DNA of 63,801 nucleotides, taken from contig NZ_SUGA01000034.1 of the NCBI RefSeq assembly GCF_004963255.1, forward strand, positions 1 to 63,801. Direction: 5' to 3'. The stretch is from Mesorhizobium sp. (GTDB taxonomy: Bacteria; Pseudomonadota; Alphaproteobacteria; Rhizobiales; Rhizobiaceae). The stretch's first letter is position 1, and every line of letters begins with the position of its first letter. Shown piece by piece: positions 16,884 through 25,350 of the stretch. The notes under the pieces are model-generated. The model had not been told where the DNA came from, did not search any database, and was given only the letters and a program-made list of their open reading frames with translations. The position numbers and the translations under genes were made by a program.

Positions 16884-17948
16884 GTGCATTCGCCATTGGA
16901 CCGCATTCCGGTATCGATCATCATCCCCAACTACAATTACGAACAGTTTCTCGGGCGCGCCATCGACAGCGCGTTGGAGCAGGACCACCGAAATGTCGAG
17001 GTCGTGGTCGTCGACGACGCTTCGACCGATGCGTCAGTGGCCGTCATCGAATCCTATGGCGACAAGATCCGCCCGTGCCTGAGGCGCAGGAATGGCGGGC
17101 ATGGCGCAGCATTCAACACCGGGTTCGAGGCGAGCACCGGGGAGATCATCCTTTTCCTGGACGCCGACGATTATCTCTATCCGAACGCCGTCTCCGAGGT
17201 TCTGGACGAGTGGGATGCGGATGTCGCCCAGGCGCAATTCCGGCTGCATCTGGTTGATGAGGACCAGCAGATCAAGGATGTCTTTCCCCCTCCGGAACAG
17301 CCGTTCGATTCAGGCGACGTCGTGCCGGAATTGTTGCGCAAGGGGCGCTACCGTACGACGGTGACAAGCGGGCTGGCGTTCGACCGCGAGGCGCTGGAAC
17401 CGATAATGCCCATGCCTGAGAGCGATTTCCGGCAAGGCGCCGATGGCTATCTGGCGACACTGGCGCCGCTTCACGGAGAAGTGAAATCCATCGACACCTG
17501 CCTTGGCGCCTACCGCATCCACGGCTCCAACCATTCGGTCTTCGACGAGAAGCTTGCCGAGCGGGCGCGCTGGCGCATGCAGCATGACTTCCGGCGCCTC
17601 GAAGCCCTGTCCGACCGGGCGGCCGAGATCGGCTTGACCATGCCGCCGGATGCCGGCCTTCACGATCCGGTTCACCTGGAAGAGCGGTTGGCTTCGCTCT
17701 GCGTCGACGAGCCCCGGCATCCGGTTGCGACAGACTCCCGGCTGGGGCTGGCAAGAGCGGGCGCCGCCGCCAGCCTGGAAATGAACGCATCCTGGCGGCG
17801 GCGGGCCGCCCTGGCGGCATGGTTCCTTGGCATCGGCATCCTGCCGCGGCGCATGGGTAATGCGGTGCTGGCATGGAAGCTGGTCGCGTCGTCCCGGCCG
17901 GCGGTCCTCACGCGGCTGTCGAAAACCATCCGTCGCGTGACGAACTAG
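16884..17948 (+). CDS. Glycosyltransferase family 2
   Basis: A 354-aa GT-A fold enzyme transferring a sugar from a nucleotide donor, likely for surface polysaccharide. The N-terminal domain has VSIIIPNYNYEQFL, the nucleotide-binding VVVVDDASTDAS and the metal-binding LFLDADDYLYP near residue 91. The C-terminal third is helical with a weak hydrophobic segment (AALAAWFLGIGILP) that may associate with the membrane. The start is GTG at 16884. It stands alone, so the polysaccharide target is unknown. The 280 bases before it hold no gene that I can support. Confidence 0.88.
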   Translation: MHSPLDRIPVSIIIPNYNYEQFLGRAIDSALEQDHRNVEVVVVDDASTDASVAVIESYGDKIRPCLRRRNGGHGAAFNTGFEASTGEIILFLDADDYLYPNAVSEVLDEWDADVAQAQFRLHLVDEDQQIKDVFPPPEQPFDSGDVVPELLRKGRYRTTVTSGLAFDREALEPIMPMPESDFRQGADGYLATLAPLHGEVKSIDTCLGAYRIHGSNHSVFDEKLAERARWRMQHDFRRLEALSDRAAEIGLTMPPDAGLHDPVHLEERLASLCVDEPRHPVATDSRLGLARAGAAASLEMNASWRRRAALAAWFLGIGILPRRMGNAVLAWKLVASSRPAVLTRLSKTIRRVTN

Positions 17949-18074
17949 GTTCTAGGCAGGCAGGCCGCCATCGGCCGCTCAACGGGATTTTTGGATGTGA
18001 TCCTGAGATCGCGATCGTTTCCGGTTTGTTCACATTTCGCTGGCATCGCTTGCCGCCGAGGTTAAACTTGGCGC

Positions 18075-18587
18075 ATGGGGGAAGCGATTCGCATCATCGG
18101 CATCGATCCGGGCCTGAGGCGCACCGGATGGGGGATCATCGATAGCCTGGGCAATTCGCTGCGCTTCATCGCGTCCGGCACCGTGCGCTCGGATGACAAG
18201 GCGCCGCTCGCGACGCGGCTCTGCCAATTGCATGATGGGCTGGCCGAGGTGCTGCATCAGGCCATGCCGCACGAGGCGGCGGTCGAACAGACCTTCGTCA
18301 ACAAGGATGCGACGGCGACGCTGAAGCTCGGCCAGGCGCGCGGCATCGCCATGCTGGTGCCGGCGCGCGCCGGGCTGGTCGTCGCCGAATACGCGCCCAA
18401 TGCGGTCAAGAAGGCGGTGATCGGGGTCGGCCATGGCGAGAAGAAGCAGATCCATATGATGGTCAAGGTGCTGATGCCGAAGGCGGTCTTCGACACGGAT
18501 GACGCCGCCGACGCCCTTGCCATCGCCATCTGCCATGCGCATCACCGGCCGAGCGTCGCCTACCGGACGGCTGCGCTGGCCGGGTAG
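18075..18587 (+). CDS. ruvC: Crossover junction endodeoxyribonuclease RuvC
   Basis: Resolves Holliday junctions by symmetric cleavage, acting with RuvAB (170 aa, normal size). The first catalytic aspartate is D11 in IIGIDPGLRRTGWG; the glutamate lies in AAVEQTFVNKD, and DTDDAADALAIAICHAH supplies the last two acidic residues. Normally ruvC, ruvA and ruvB are adjacent; here a toxin-antitoxin module of about 0.7 kb separates ruvC from ruvA. Confidence 0.96.
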   Translation: MGEAIRIIGIDPGLRRTGWGIIDSLGNSLRFIASGTVRSDDKAPLATRLCQLHDGLAEVLHQAMPHEAAVEQTFVNKDATATLKLGQARGIAMLVPARAGLVVAEYAPNAVKKAVIGVGHGEKKQIHMMVKVLMPKAVFDTDDAADALAIAICHAHHRPSVAYRTAALAG

Positions 18588-18594
18588 CGTTGTT

Positions 18595-18642
18595 CTTGAC
18601 TTGTTCTCATTTGCGCGGTAAGTAATACCTTGGAGGTATTAC
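18595..18642 (+). promoter_or_regulatory. vapB promoter with palindromic operator
   Basis: CTTGAC at 18595-18600 and TAAGTA at 18619-18624 form a plausible promoter with an 18-bp spacer. A perfect inverted repeat GTAATACCT-TGG-AGGTATTAC (18622-18642) overlaps the -10 region and includes the GGAGG ribosome site of the antitoxin gene. Autoregulation by VapB or a VapBC complex at such palindromes is usual. Here the repeat may also fold in the mRNA. Confidence 0.72.
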
Positions 18643-18643
18643 C

Positions 18644-18913
18644 ATGCGTGTGACCACCAAAGGACAAGTCACGATCCCCAAACAAATAAGGGACCATTTG
18701 GGCATAGGCCCGGGTTCGGAGGTCCAGTTCGTGGCTACGGACGAGGGCGCCCAGCTTGTCGCGGTCAACGAAAACATTTCGGAGGAGGAAGCTGCCCGCA
18801 AATTCAAAGAGGTCCTCGACAAGATGGAGGGGACGCTGGATTTGGCCGGCATGACGACTGACGAGTATATGGAGTGGTTGAGGGGACCACGTGAAAATCT
18901 CGACGTTAATTGA
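18644..18913 (+). CDS. vapB: Antitoxin with AbrB/MazE/SpoVT DNA-binding domain (VapB-like)
   Basis: An 89-aa antitoxin. The N-terminal swapped-hairpin domain MRVTTKGQVTIPKQIRDHLG … PGSEVQF is diagnostic. The acidic C-terminal part (ISEEEAARKFKEVLDKMEG … EYMEWLRG) would wrap the PIN toxin. Its coding frame overlaps the toxin start by 23 bases, the usual TA arrangement. It is preceded by its own promoter and operator, so it can be expressed apart from ruvC. The antitoxin is intact while the toxin is not. Confidence 0.88.
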   Translation: MRVTTKGQVTIPKQIRDHLGIGPGSEVQFVATDEGAQLVAVNENISEEEAARKFKEVLDKMEGTLDLAGMTTDEYMEWLRGPRENLDVN

Positions 18914-19309
18914 CACAAACGTGCTCATTGATGTCTGGGGCCTGCCGGGCCGCTGACGGAATGGTCTTCGTCCGCGATTATCTCCTGCCGACGCGATGGC
19001 GCGTTGATCGTCAACAGCATCGTCTGGTCCGAGCTTGCTCCGCTGGTTGCTTCCGAAGCAATGCTGAGGAAAGCAGCCGAGAGGCTTGAGCTGGATCGCG
19101 AGTTTTTGCCTTGGGAAGCCGCATTCTTGGCTGGAGTGGCACATTCCCGCTATCGGCGGGCTGGCGGCGTTCGAGATCGGACCTTGCCGGATTTTTTCAT
19201 TGGTGCTCATGCGACCGTTGCAGGTCATCGCCTATTGACGCGCGACGCTCCTCGCTATCGCAGCTATTTCCCCGATCTCGAAATCGTCTCTCCGGAAACG
19301 CATCCATGA
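18891..19309 (+). pseudogene. vapC: VapC-like PIN-domain toxin, frameshifted
   Basis: PIN ribonuclease toxin. From GTG 18891 the frame reads KISTLIDTNVLIDVWG, the canonical PIN start with the first acidic residue, then meets TGA at 18954-18956. The remainder continues in another frame from about 18941: PAGPLTEWSSSAIIS, then ALIVNSIVWSELAPL and DRTLPDFFIGAHATVAGHRLLTRD with the later acidic residues, to 19309. One extra base in the GGGG run at 18937-18940 restores a single frame of about 139 aa. It is therefore inactivated, or a homopolymer under-call. Confidence 0.85.
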
Positions 19310-19319
19310 AAGCCAGGTC

Positions 19320-19940
19320 ATGATCGGCAAGCTGAAAGGGACGCTGGAGGAAATCGACGAGGACAGCTGCGTCATCGACGTGCATGGCGTCGGCTATGTC
19401 GCCCATTGCTCGGCGCGCACGCTTGCCGCGCTGCCGTCGCCCGGCGAGGCGGTGGTGCTGTTCATCGAGACCTATGTGCGCGAGGACATGATCCGGCTCT
19501 ATGGCTTCCAGTCCGGGCTGGAGCGCGAGTGGTTTCGGCTTTTGATGAACAATGTGCAGGGCGTCGGCGCCAAGGTGGCGTTGGCGGTGCTGTCGACGCT
19601 GGCGCCGGCCGACCTCGCCAATGCGATCGCGCTGCGCGACATCGCCATGGTTTCCCGCGCGCCCGGCGTGGGCAAGAAGGTGGCCGAGCGCATCGTCACC
19701 GAATTGCGCACCAAGGCCCCGGCCTATGCTGGTGCGGCGACCGGCACGATCGGGCTCAAGCAGGAGCTCGGCGAAGGCGTCGCGGCCGCGCCGATCACGG
19801 ATGCGGTCTCGGCGCTCGTCAATCTCGGCTATTCGCGCGACATAGCGGCGAACGCGGTTGCGGCGGCGCTGAAATCGGCCGGTGAGGGCGCGGATGCCTC
19901 GAAGTTGATCCGCTTCGGGCTCAAGGAACTGGCGCGGTGA
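19320..19940 (+). CDS. ruvA: Holliday junction branch migration protein RuvA
   Basis: A 206-aa DNA-binding subunit that forms tetramers on Holliday junctions and loads RuvB. The N-terminal OB fold (MIGKLKGTLEEI … VIDVHGVGYVAHCS) is followed by the helix-hairpin-helix region (LMNNVQGVGAKVALAVLSTL and SRAPGVGKKVAERIVTEL). The C-terminal domain III (ITDAVSALVNLGYSRDIAANAV) contacts RuvB. The start lies 11 bases past the vapC remnant, so it may be co-transcribed with it. Confidence 0.96.
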   Translation: MIGKLKGTLEEIDEDSCVIDVHGVGYVAHCSARTLAALPSPGEAVVLFIETYVREDMIRLYGFQSGLEREWFRLLMNNVQGVGAKVALAVLSTLAPADLANAIALRDIAMVSRAPGVGKKVAERIVTELRTKAPAYAGAATGTIGLKQELGEGVAAAPITDAVSALVNLGYSRDIAANAVAAALKSAGEGADASKLIRFGLKELAR

Positions 19941-19983
19941 GGCGACGCTTGTCCCGCCAGCGGTCCTATGCAAGGAAGGCGGC

Positions 19984-21021
19984 ATGAGCCTTTCGCCCCG
20001 CCTCATTGCCCCCGACAAGCGCGGCGAGGATGCCGAGCAGACGCTGCGGCCGCAGTCGCTCGACGAGTTCGTCGGCCAGGCGGCGGTGCGCGCCAATCTC
20101 AAGGTCTTCGTCGACGCCGCCAAGAGCCGCGGCGAGGCGCTCGACCATGTGCTGTTTGTCGGCCCGCCGGGGCTCGGCAAGACGACGCTGGCGCAGATCA
20201 TGGCGCGCGAGCTCGGCGTCAACTTCCGCTCGACCTCCGGCCCGGTCATCGCCAAGGCCGGCGACCTTGCCGCGCTGCTCACCAATCTCGAGGAGCGCGA
20301 CGTCCTCTTCATAGACGAGATCCATCGCCTCAATCCGGCGGTCGAGGAGATCCTCTATCCGGCGATGGAGGATTTTCAGCTCGACCTGATCATCGGCGAG
20401 GGGCCGGCGGCGCGCTCGGTCAAGATCGACCTTGCCCGTTTCACCTTGGTCGCGGCGACAACCCGGCTCGGGCTCTTGACCAATCCACTGCGCGATCGCT
20501 TCGGCATTCCGGTGCGGCTCAATTTCTACACGGTCGAGGAGCTGGAGCAGATCGTGCGCCGCGGCGCCCGGATCCTCTCGATGCCACTCGGCGACGACGG
20601 GGCGGTCGAGATCGCGCGCCGCGCGCGCGGCACGCCGCGCATCGCCGGCCGGCTGTTACGCCGGGTGCGCGATTTCGCCAGCGTCGCGGGCGCCGCGCAT
20701 GTCGACAGGAAGATCGCGGACGAGGCGCTAACCAGGCTGGAGGTCGACGCGCTCGGCCTCGACGCGCTCGACCGCCGGTACCTCTCGATGATCGCACGCA
20801 ATTTCGGCGGCGGGCCGGTCGGCATCGAGACGATCGCGGCCGGGCTCTCCGAGCCGCGCGACGCGATCGAGGACATCATCGAGCCCTATCTCATCCAGCA
20901 GGGCTTTATCCAGCGCACGCCGCGCGGCCGCGTGCTGACCGCCAATGCCTGGCGGCATCTTGGGCTCGACCCGCCAAAGGATATCGCCCAGCAGCAGATC
21001 AGCCTGTTCCAGGAAGAGTAA
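19984..21021 (+). CDS. ruvB: Holliday junction branch migration ATPase RuvB
   Basis: A 345-aa AAA+ hexameric motor that drives branch migration. Walker A GPPGLGKTT starts at residue 60, Walker B reads VLFIDEIHRLN, sensor residues lie in LVAATTRLGLLTNPLRDRFG, and the C-terminal winged helix ends GFIQRTPRGRVLT. It follows ruvA by 43 bases in the same operon. Confidence 0.97.
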   Translation: MSLSPRLIAPDKRGEDAEQTLRPQSLDEFVGQAAVRANLKVFVDAAKSRGEALDHVLFVGPPGLGKTTLAQIMARELGVNFRSTSGPVIAKAGDLAALLTNLEERDVLFIDEIHRLNPAVEEILYPAMEDFQLDLIIGEGPAARSVKIDLARFTLVAATTRLGLLTNPLRDRFGIPVRLNFYTVEELEQIVRRGARILSMPLGDDGAVEIARRARGTPRIAGRLLRRVRDFASVAGAAHVDRKIADEALTRLEVDALGLDALDRRYLSMIARNFGGGPVGIETIAAGLSEPRDAIEDIIEPYLIQQGFIQRTPRGRVLTANAWRHLGLDPPKDIAQQQISLFQEE

Positions 21022-21154
21022 CGCAGATTTGTTCGCCTTCCTGCCGCGCGGAGGCCGATCTGCGCGGAATCTGCGCGCCTTGGCCTAGCTGAGGGCGCAA
21101 TTGCCGCCTCTAAGGCAGCTTCCCTGATAAATCCCAAGGGGCTTGGGCCGTTCC

Positions 21155-22057
21155 ATGATCACCAGACGCGGTTTCCTGCGCCTTGTCGGCGGCTCGGCCT
21201 TCGCCATGGTGTCGCTCGGCGCCTATGCGGTCGGCATCGAGCCGATGCTGCTCACCCACGTGAAGCGCTACACGCTGACGCCGCCGCATTGGCCGGCTGG
21301 CCTAAAGTTGCGCGTCGTGGCGCTGGCCGACATCCATGCCTGCCGGCCCTGGATGACGCCGGAACGGATCGCAGCGCTGGCCGAGCAGGCCAATGCGCTG
21401 CACCCGGACGTCATCGTCATGCTTGGCGACTACCCTGCGGGAACTCGCATGGTGACCGGCTGGGTGAACGCATCCGAATGGGCGCCGGCGCTCTCCGGTC
21501 TCAAGGCACCGCTCGGCGTGTTCTCGATCCTCGGCAATCACGACTGGTGGGAGGACCGCCCGGCACAGGCGGCTGGGGCAGGGCCGACCATTTCGCGCAA
21601 GGCGCTGGAGGCGGTCGGCATCCCGGTGCTGGAGAACGATGTGGTGCGCCTGGAAAAGGACGGCAAAGGCTTCTGGATTGCCGGGCTGGCCGACCAGATT
21701 GCGCTCTTGCCGGACAGGGCAAAGGGCCGCGAGGGGCTCACCGGCCTCGACGATCTTCCCGGCACGCTCGCCAAGGTCGGCGATAGCGATCCCATCATCC
21801 TGCTCGCGCATGAGCCGGACATCTTTCCAAAGGTGCCGCGGCGGGTATCGCTGACGCTGTCCGGTCACACACATGGCGGACAGGTGCGGCTGTTCGGCTA
21901 TTCGCCGGTCGTGCCTTCCGCCTATGGCAATCGCTACGCCTATGGCCATGTCGTGGAGAACGACCGCAACCTGATCGTCTCCGGCGGTCTCGGTTTCAGC
22001 ATTGCGCCGATCCGTTTCGGTGTGCGGCCGGAGATACTGCAGATCGATTTAGGATAG
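21155..22057 (+). CDS. Tat-exported calcineurin-like metallophosphoesterase
   Basis: A 300-aa binuclear metal hydrolase. The N-terminus MITRRGFLRLVGG with a following hydrophobic stretch is a twin-arginine signal, so the enzyme is folded before export or membrane anchoring. Catalytic motifs are ALADIHA (D-x-H), DVIVMLGDY (GD), FSILGNHDWW (GNHD), LLAHEPD, and LSGHTHGGQVRLFG. The ATG at 21155 fits the Tat signal; a TTG four codons upstream is less likely. It resembles the YkuE/YaeI group; the substrate (lipid or cyclic nucleotide phosphate) is unknown. Confidence 0.9.
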   Translation: MITRRGFLRLVGGSAFAMVSLGAYAVGIEPMLLTHVKRYTLTPPHWPAGLKLRVVALADIHACRPWMTPERIAALAEQANALHPDVIVMLGDYPAGTRMVTGWVNASEWAPALSGLKAPLGVFSILGNHDWWEDRPAQAAGAGPTISRKALEAVGIPVLENDVVRLEKDGKGFWIAGLADQIALLPDRAKGREGLTGLDDLPGTLAKVGDSDPIILLAHEPDIFPKVPRRVSLTLSGHTHGGQVRLFGYSPVVPSAYGNRYAYGHVVENDRNLIVSGGLGFSIAPIRFGVRPEILQIDLG

Positions 22058-22073
22058 TTCGGTTCTCGCGCGT

Positions 22074-23324
22074 TCAGCGCAGCGACTTGATCACATCTAT
22101 CACATCGGGTTCCGCTTTCTCGCCATCGAATGCGTCGACGACGCCGAAGGCGCCGCCATAGCTCCACACCGACCAGGAGAAGCCATGCGCCTCGGCGCGG
22201 GCGATCATGTCGCGCACATAGGCGGCGCGGTACGCGGCCGGCATGACGAAGCCGTTGCCATATTCCTTGCGGATCATGCCGAATTCGCCGAGCGTGATGT
22301 CCTGCGGCTCGACGCCATTGGCCTTCGCCCAGGCGTCGATCGTCGCGAACGGCGCATCCATGACGGCGGCCAGCTTTTCGGGACTGTCCATCGCTGCCAC
22401 CTGTTCGTCGAGATAGGCGAGCATGCCGCTCTGCCGCGCCCAGGGCGCCTCGGCCCTTATCCGGTCGCGGATCGTGTCCAGCGTCACGTCCAATTGCGGC
22501 TTGGGAACGGCTGTGAGCGGATAGGGCAGGCCGGTGACGTATTGGATGAAATCGCCGGCCCAGGTCGCGCCCTGGTGTGTCAGAAGGAACGGATCATAGG
22601 AATGGAAGGTCCAGATGATGTTGTCGTCCAGGATGGTTCCGGGGTCGATCCTGGCCAGGGACTCCGCGTTTGAATAGCAGCCGCCGGTCAGGATCAGCGT
22701 GAGCTTTGTGGCGGAAGCTCGCGCGGCCGCGAACAGCTTTTTCTGGCGGTCAGCCCAAAGGTTGCTGCCGTTCGCGTCGCAATCGACGATCGGCTCGTTC
22801 ATCAGCTCCAACGCGACCTGCTTCGGATCTTCCCGGGCCAGCGTCTTTGCCATGTTGCGCACGACCTCGGCATAGGCATCGAAGACGGCCGGGTCGTCCA
22901 TCACCTCGCTCATGCCGATCTTTCGGTTGCTGCCTGCGGGGATCAGATGCAGGTCGACGATTACCTTCAGGCCGGCGCGGTTGATCATGCGCGCGGAGTC
23001 GAGGACGCTGGCATAGAGGTCGTCGCGAAGGGCGGCGGTCCGGTCCGAAAGAAAGGGCGCGGGATCGACTGGCATGCGCACGAAATCGAGGCCGGCTTCC
23101 TTGAGCGCCTTGAGGTCGTCCTGCTTGAGGGATTTGCGCCACTCGGGATAAGGCAGCATTGCCTGGCGGTCGCCCCATTTGTCCTCGGTCGGCCAGGTGA
23201 CCCACTGGTCGAGATTGAGGCCGCGTTTCATCGAAAACGTCGCTGCCCCGGCCGGCAGCGCCAGCGCGCCAAGCGCAAGCAGCGCCGCCATCAAGCTCTT
23301 GATCATCGTGCCCAAGGGTGCCAT
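22074..23324 (-). CDS. Secreted glycoside hydrolase family 5
   Basis: A 416-aa (β/α)8 retaining glycosidase, probably an endoglucanase or related β-glucanase. A signal peptide covers about residues 1-27. The acid/base glutamate is E177 in LELMNEPIVD and the nucleophile is E347 in ITLGEFGM; AGLDFVRMPVDP and WTFHSYDPFLLTHQG are further GH5 hallmarks. ATG 23306 is an alternative start. Rhizobial cellulases of this kind trim their own cellulose or plant wall; the target here is inferred. It converges with the phosphoesterase and is divergent from ybgC. Confidence 0.87.
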   Translation of the reverse strand: MAPLGTMIKSLMAALLALGALALPAGAATFSMKRGLNLDQWVTWPTEDKWGDRQAMLPYPEWRKSLKQDDLKALKEAGLDFVRMPVDPAPFLSDRTAALRDDLYASVLDSARMINRAGLKVIVDLHLIPAGSNRKIGMSEVMDDPAVFDAYAEVVRNMAKTLAREDPKQVALELMNEPIVDCDANGSNLWADRQKKLFAAARASATKLTLILTGGCYSNAESLARIDPGTILDDNIIWTFHSYDPFLLTHQGATWAGDFIQYVTGLPYPLTAVPKPQLDVTLDTIRDRIRAEAPWARQSGMLAYLDEQVAAMDSPEKLAAVMDAPFATIDAWAKANGVEPQDITLGEFGMIRKEYGNGFVMPAAYRAAYVRDMIARAEAHGFSWSVWSYGGAFGVVDAFDGEKAEPDVIDVIKSLR

Positions 23325-23377
23325 CTCGTTCCCGCGCGAGAGACACCTGCCCTTCTGGGCCGAAAAAGGAAAGCGCG

Positions 23378-23851
23378 ATGGACGATCATGGTGAATCGGC
23401 GGCGCTCAGCGCCGGGCTTTCCGGCGCGCTGACGGATTTCGGCCACCGGCTGATGGCGAGGGTCTATTATGCCGACACCGATTTCTCCGGCGTGGTCTAT
23501 CATGCGCGCTATCTCGAATTCCTCGAGCGCGGCCGCTCCGACTATCTGAGGCTGACCGGTGTCCACCACACCGAGCTGCTAGACGGCAAGCATGGCGAGC
23601 GTATCGTCTGGGTGGTGCGGCGCATGGAGATCGACTTCCGCTCGCCGGCGCGCATGGACGATATCCTGACCATCGACACACGCACCGACGACATCTCCGG
23701 CGCGCGCATCGTCATGGGGCAGCAGCTGAAGCGCGGCGGCGATGTGCTGGTCGAGGCGAAAGTCGAGGCCGCGATCGTCGGCGAAAGCGGCCGCCCGAAG
23801 CGTTTCCCGAAGGAGTGGATTGCCGCCTTCATGCCGAAAACGGCGGCCTGA
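23378..23851 (+). CDS. ybgC: Tol-Pal-associated acyl-CoA thioesterase YbgC
   Basis: A 157-aa hot-dog fold 4-hydroxybenzoyl-CoA thioesterase family enzyme, the usual first gene of the Tol-Pal cluster. The active-site motif RVYYADTDFSGVVYHARYLEF holds the catalytic aspartate. ATG 23378 has AAAAAGGAAAG upstream. It hydrolyses short- or long-chain acyl-CoA or acyl-ACP; its tie to Tol function is by gene association. Confidence 0.93.
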   Translation: MDDHGESAALSAGLSGALTDFGHRLMARVYYADTDFSGVVYHARYLEFLERGRSDYLRLTGVHHTELLDGKHGERIVWVVRRMEIDFRSPARMDDILTIDTRTDDISGARIVMGQQLKRGGDVLVEAKVEAAIVGESGRPKRFPKEWIAAFMPKTAA

Positions 23852-24161
23852 TCTCCAGCGCCGATCGGTTCTATCAAGGGCATTAACTCGACGGTTCTCG
23901 ACAAGCTTTGCCGATGGCCAAGCGCGGCAATGCGCCGCGCCTGACATCCTAACCCATCCTTAACCATAACGGTTCATGAAGGAATTGGCGAAGATTGGCG
24001 CAATTCGCGCGCCTTCCTTTCACCAATATTTGCCTCGAAAAGGCCGCGAAACGGTGCATTCGGGGCGTGTCCCGCAAGCTTCACGCTTCGCGCGATCGGA
24101 CCAAAGGGATGCCCATGGGCCAGCCGCCAGCGATGCCCGGAAAATCTTAAGGACTTAAGTG
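23852..24161 (+). promoter_or_regulatory. ybgC-tolQ gap with a near-CtrA box
   Basis: About 310 bases without a supported gene. CTAA-CCCATCC-TTAA at 23949-23963 differs by one base from the TTAA-N7-TTAA box. The stretch before tolQ contains CTTAAGGACTTAAG over the ribosome site. A 60-codon open frame here lacks coding character. This is probably the tolQ promoter region. Confidence 0.4.
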
Positions 24162-24872
<711 letters not shown>

Positions 24873-24881
24873 GGAACAATC

Positions 24882-25343
24882 ATGGGGATGTCTGCTGCTG
24901 GCGCAGGTGGCTCGGGGCGAGGCGGACGCGGTCATAGGCGCCGTGGCCGTCACCATGGCCTGATGTCGGAAATCAATGTCACGCCGATGGTCGACGTGAT
25001 GCTGGTGCTGTTGATCATCTTCATGGTCGCGGCGCCTCTGCTCACCGTCGGGGTTCCGATCGACCTGCCGGACACGCAGGCCAAGGCGATGAATGTCGAC
25101 ACGCAGCCGATCACCGTCTCGATCGACGCCGCCGGCAAGATTTTCCTGCAGGAAACCGAGATCCCGATCGAGGAACTGGTGGCCAAGCTGCAGGCGATCT
25201 CGAAGACCGGCTATGACGAGCGCATCTTCATCCGCGGCGACAAGTCGACCGACTACGGCACGGCGATGAAGGTCATGGCCCGCATTTCAGCGGCCGGCTA
25301 CAAGAATATCGGCCTGGTCTCGCTGCAGGAACAGGATCAGTAG
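24882..25343 (+). CDS. tolR: Tol-Pal motor subunit TolR
   Basis: A 153-aa inner-membrane protein. After a glycine/arginine-rich start (GGSGRGGRGHRRRGRHHG) it shows SEINVTPMVDVMLVLLIIFMV, whose aspartate carries protons with TolQ. A periplasmic ExbD/TolR domain follows (ITVSIDAAGKIFLQE … VMARISAAGYKNIGLVS). The basic N-terminal extension is longer than in enterobacteria. tolA follows 7 bases later. Confidence 0.95.
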   Translation: MGMSAAGAGGSGRGGRGHRRRGRHHGLMSEINVTPMVDVMLVLLIIFMVAAPLLTVGVPIDLPDTQAKAMNVDTQPITVSIDAAGKIFLQETEIPIEELVAKLQAISKTGYDERIFIRGDKSTDYGTAMKVMARISAAGYKNIGLVSLQEQDQ

Positions 25344-25350
25344 ACGCCAG

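Noticed and set aside
16672..16896. 74-codon minus-strand frame upstream of the glycosyltransferase
   Set aside because: Overlaps the glycosyltransferase start and its promoter area; no recognisable motif.
23976..24158. 60-codon frame between ybgC and tolQ
   Set aside because: No ribosome site of note, no family resemblance, and composition like the surrounding non-coding DNA.
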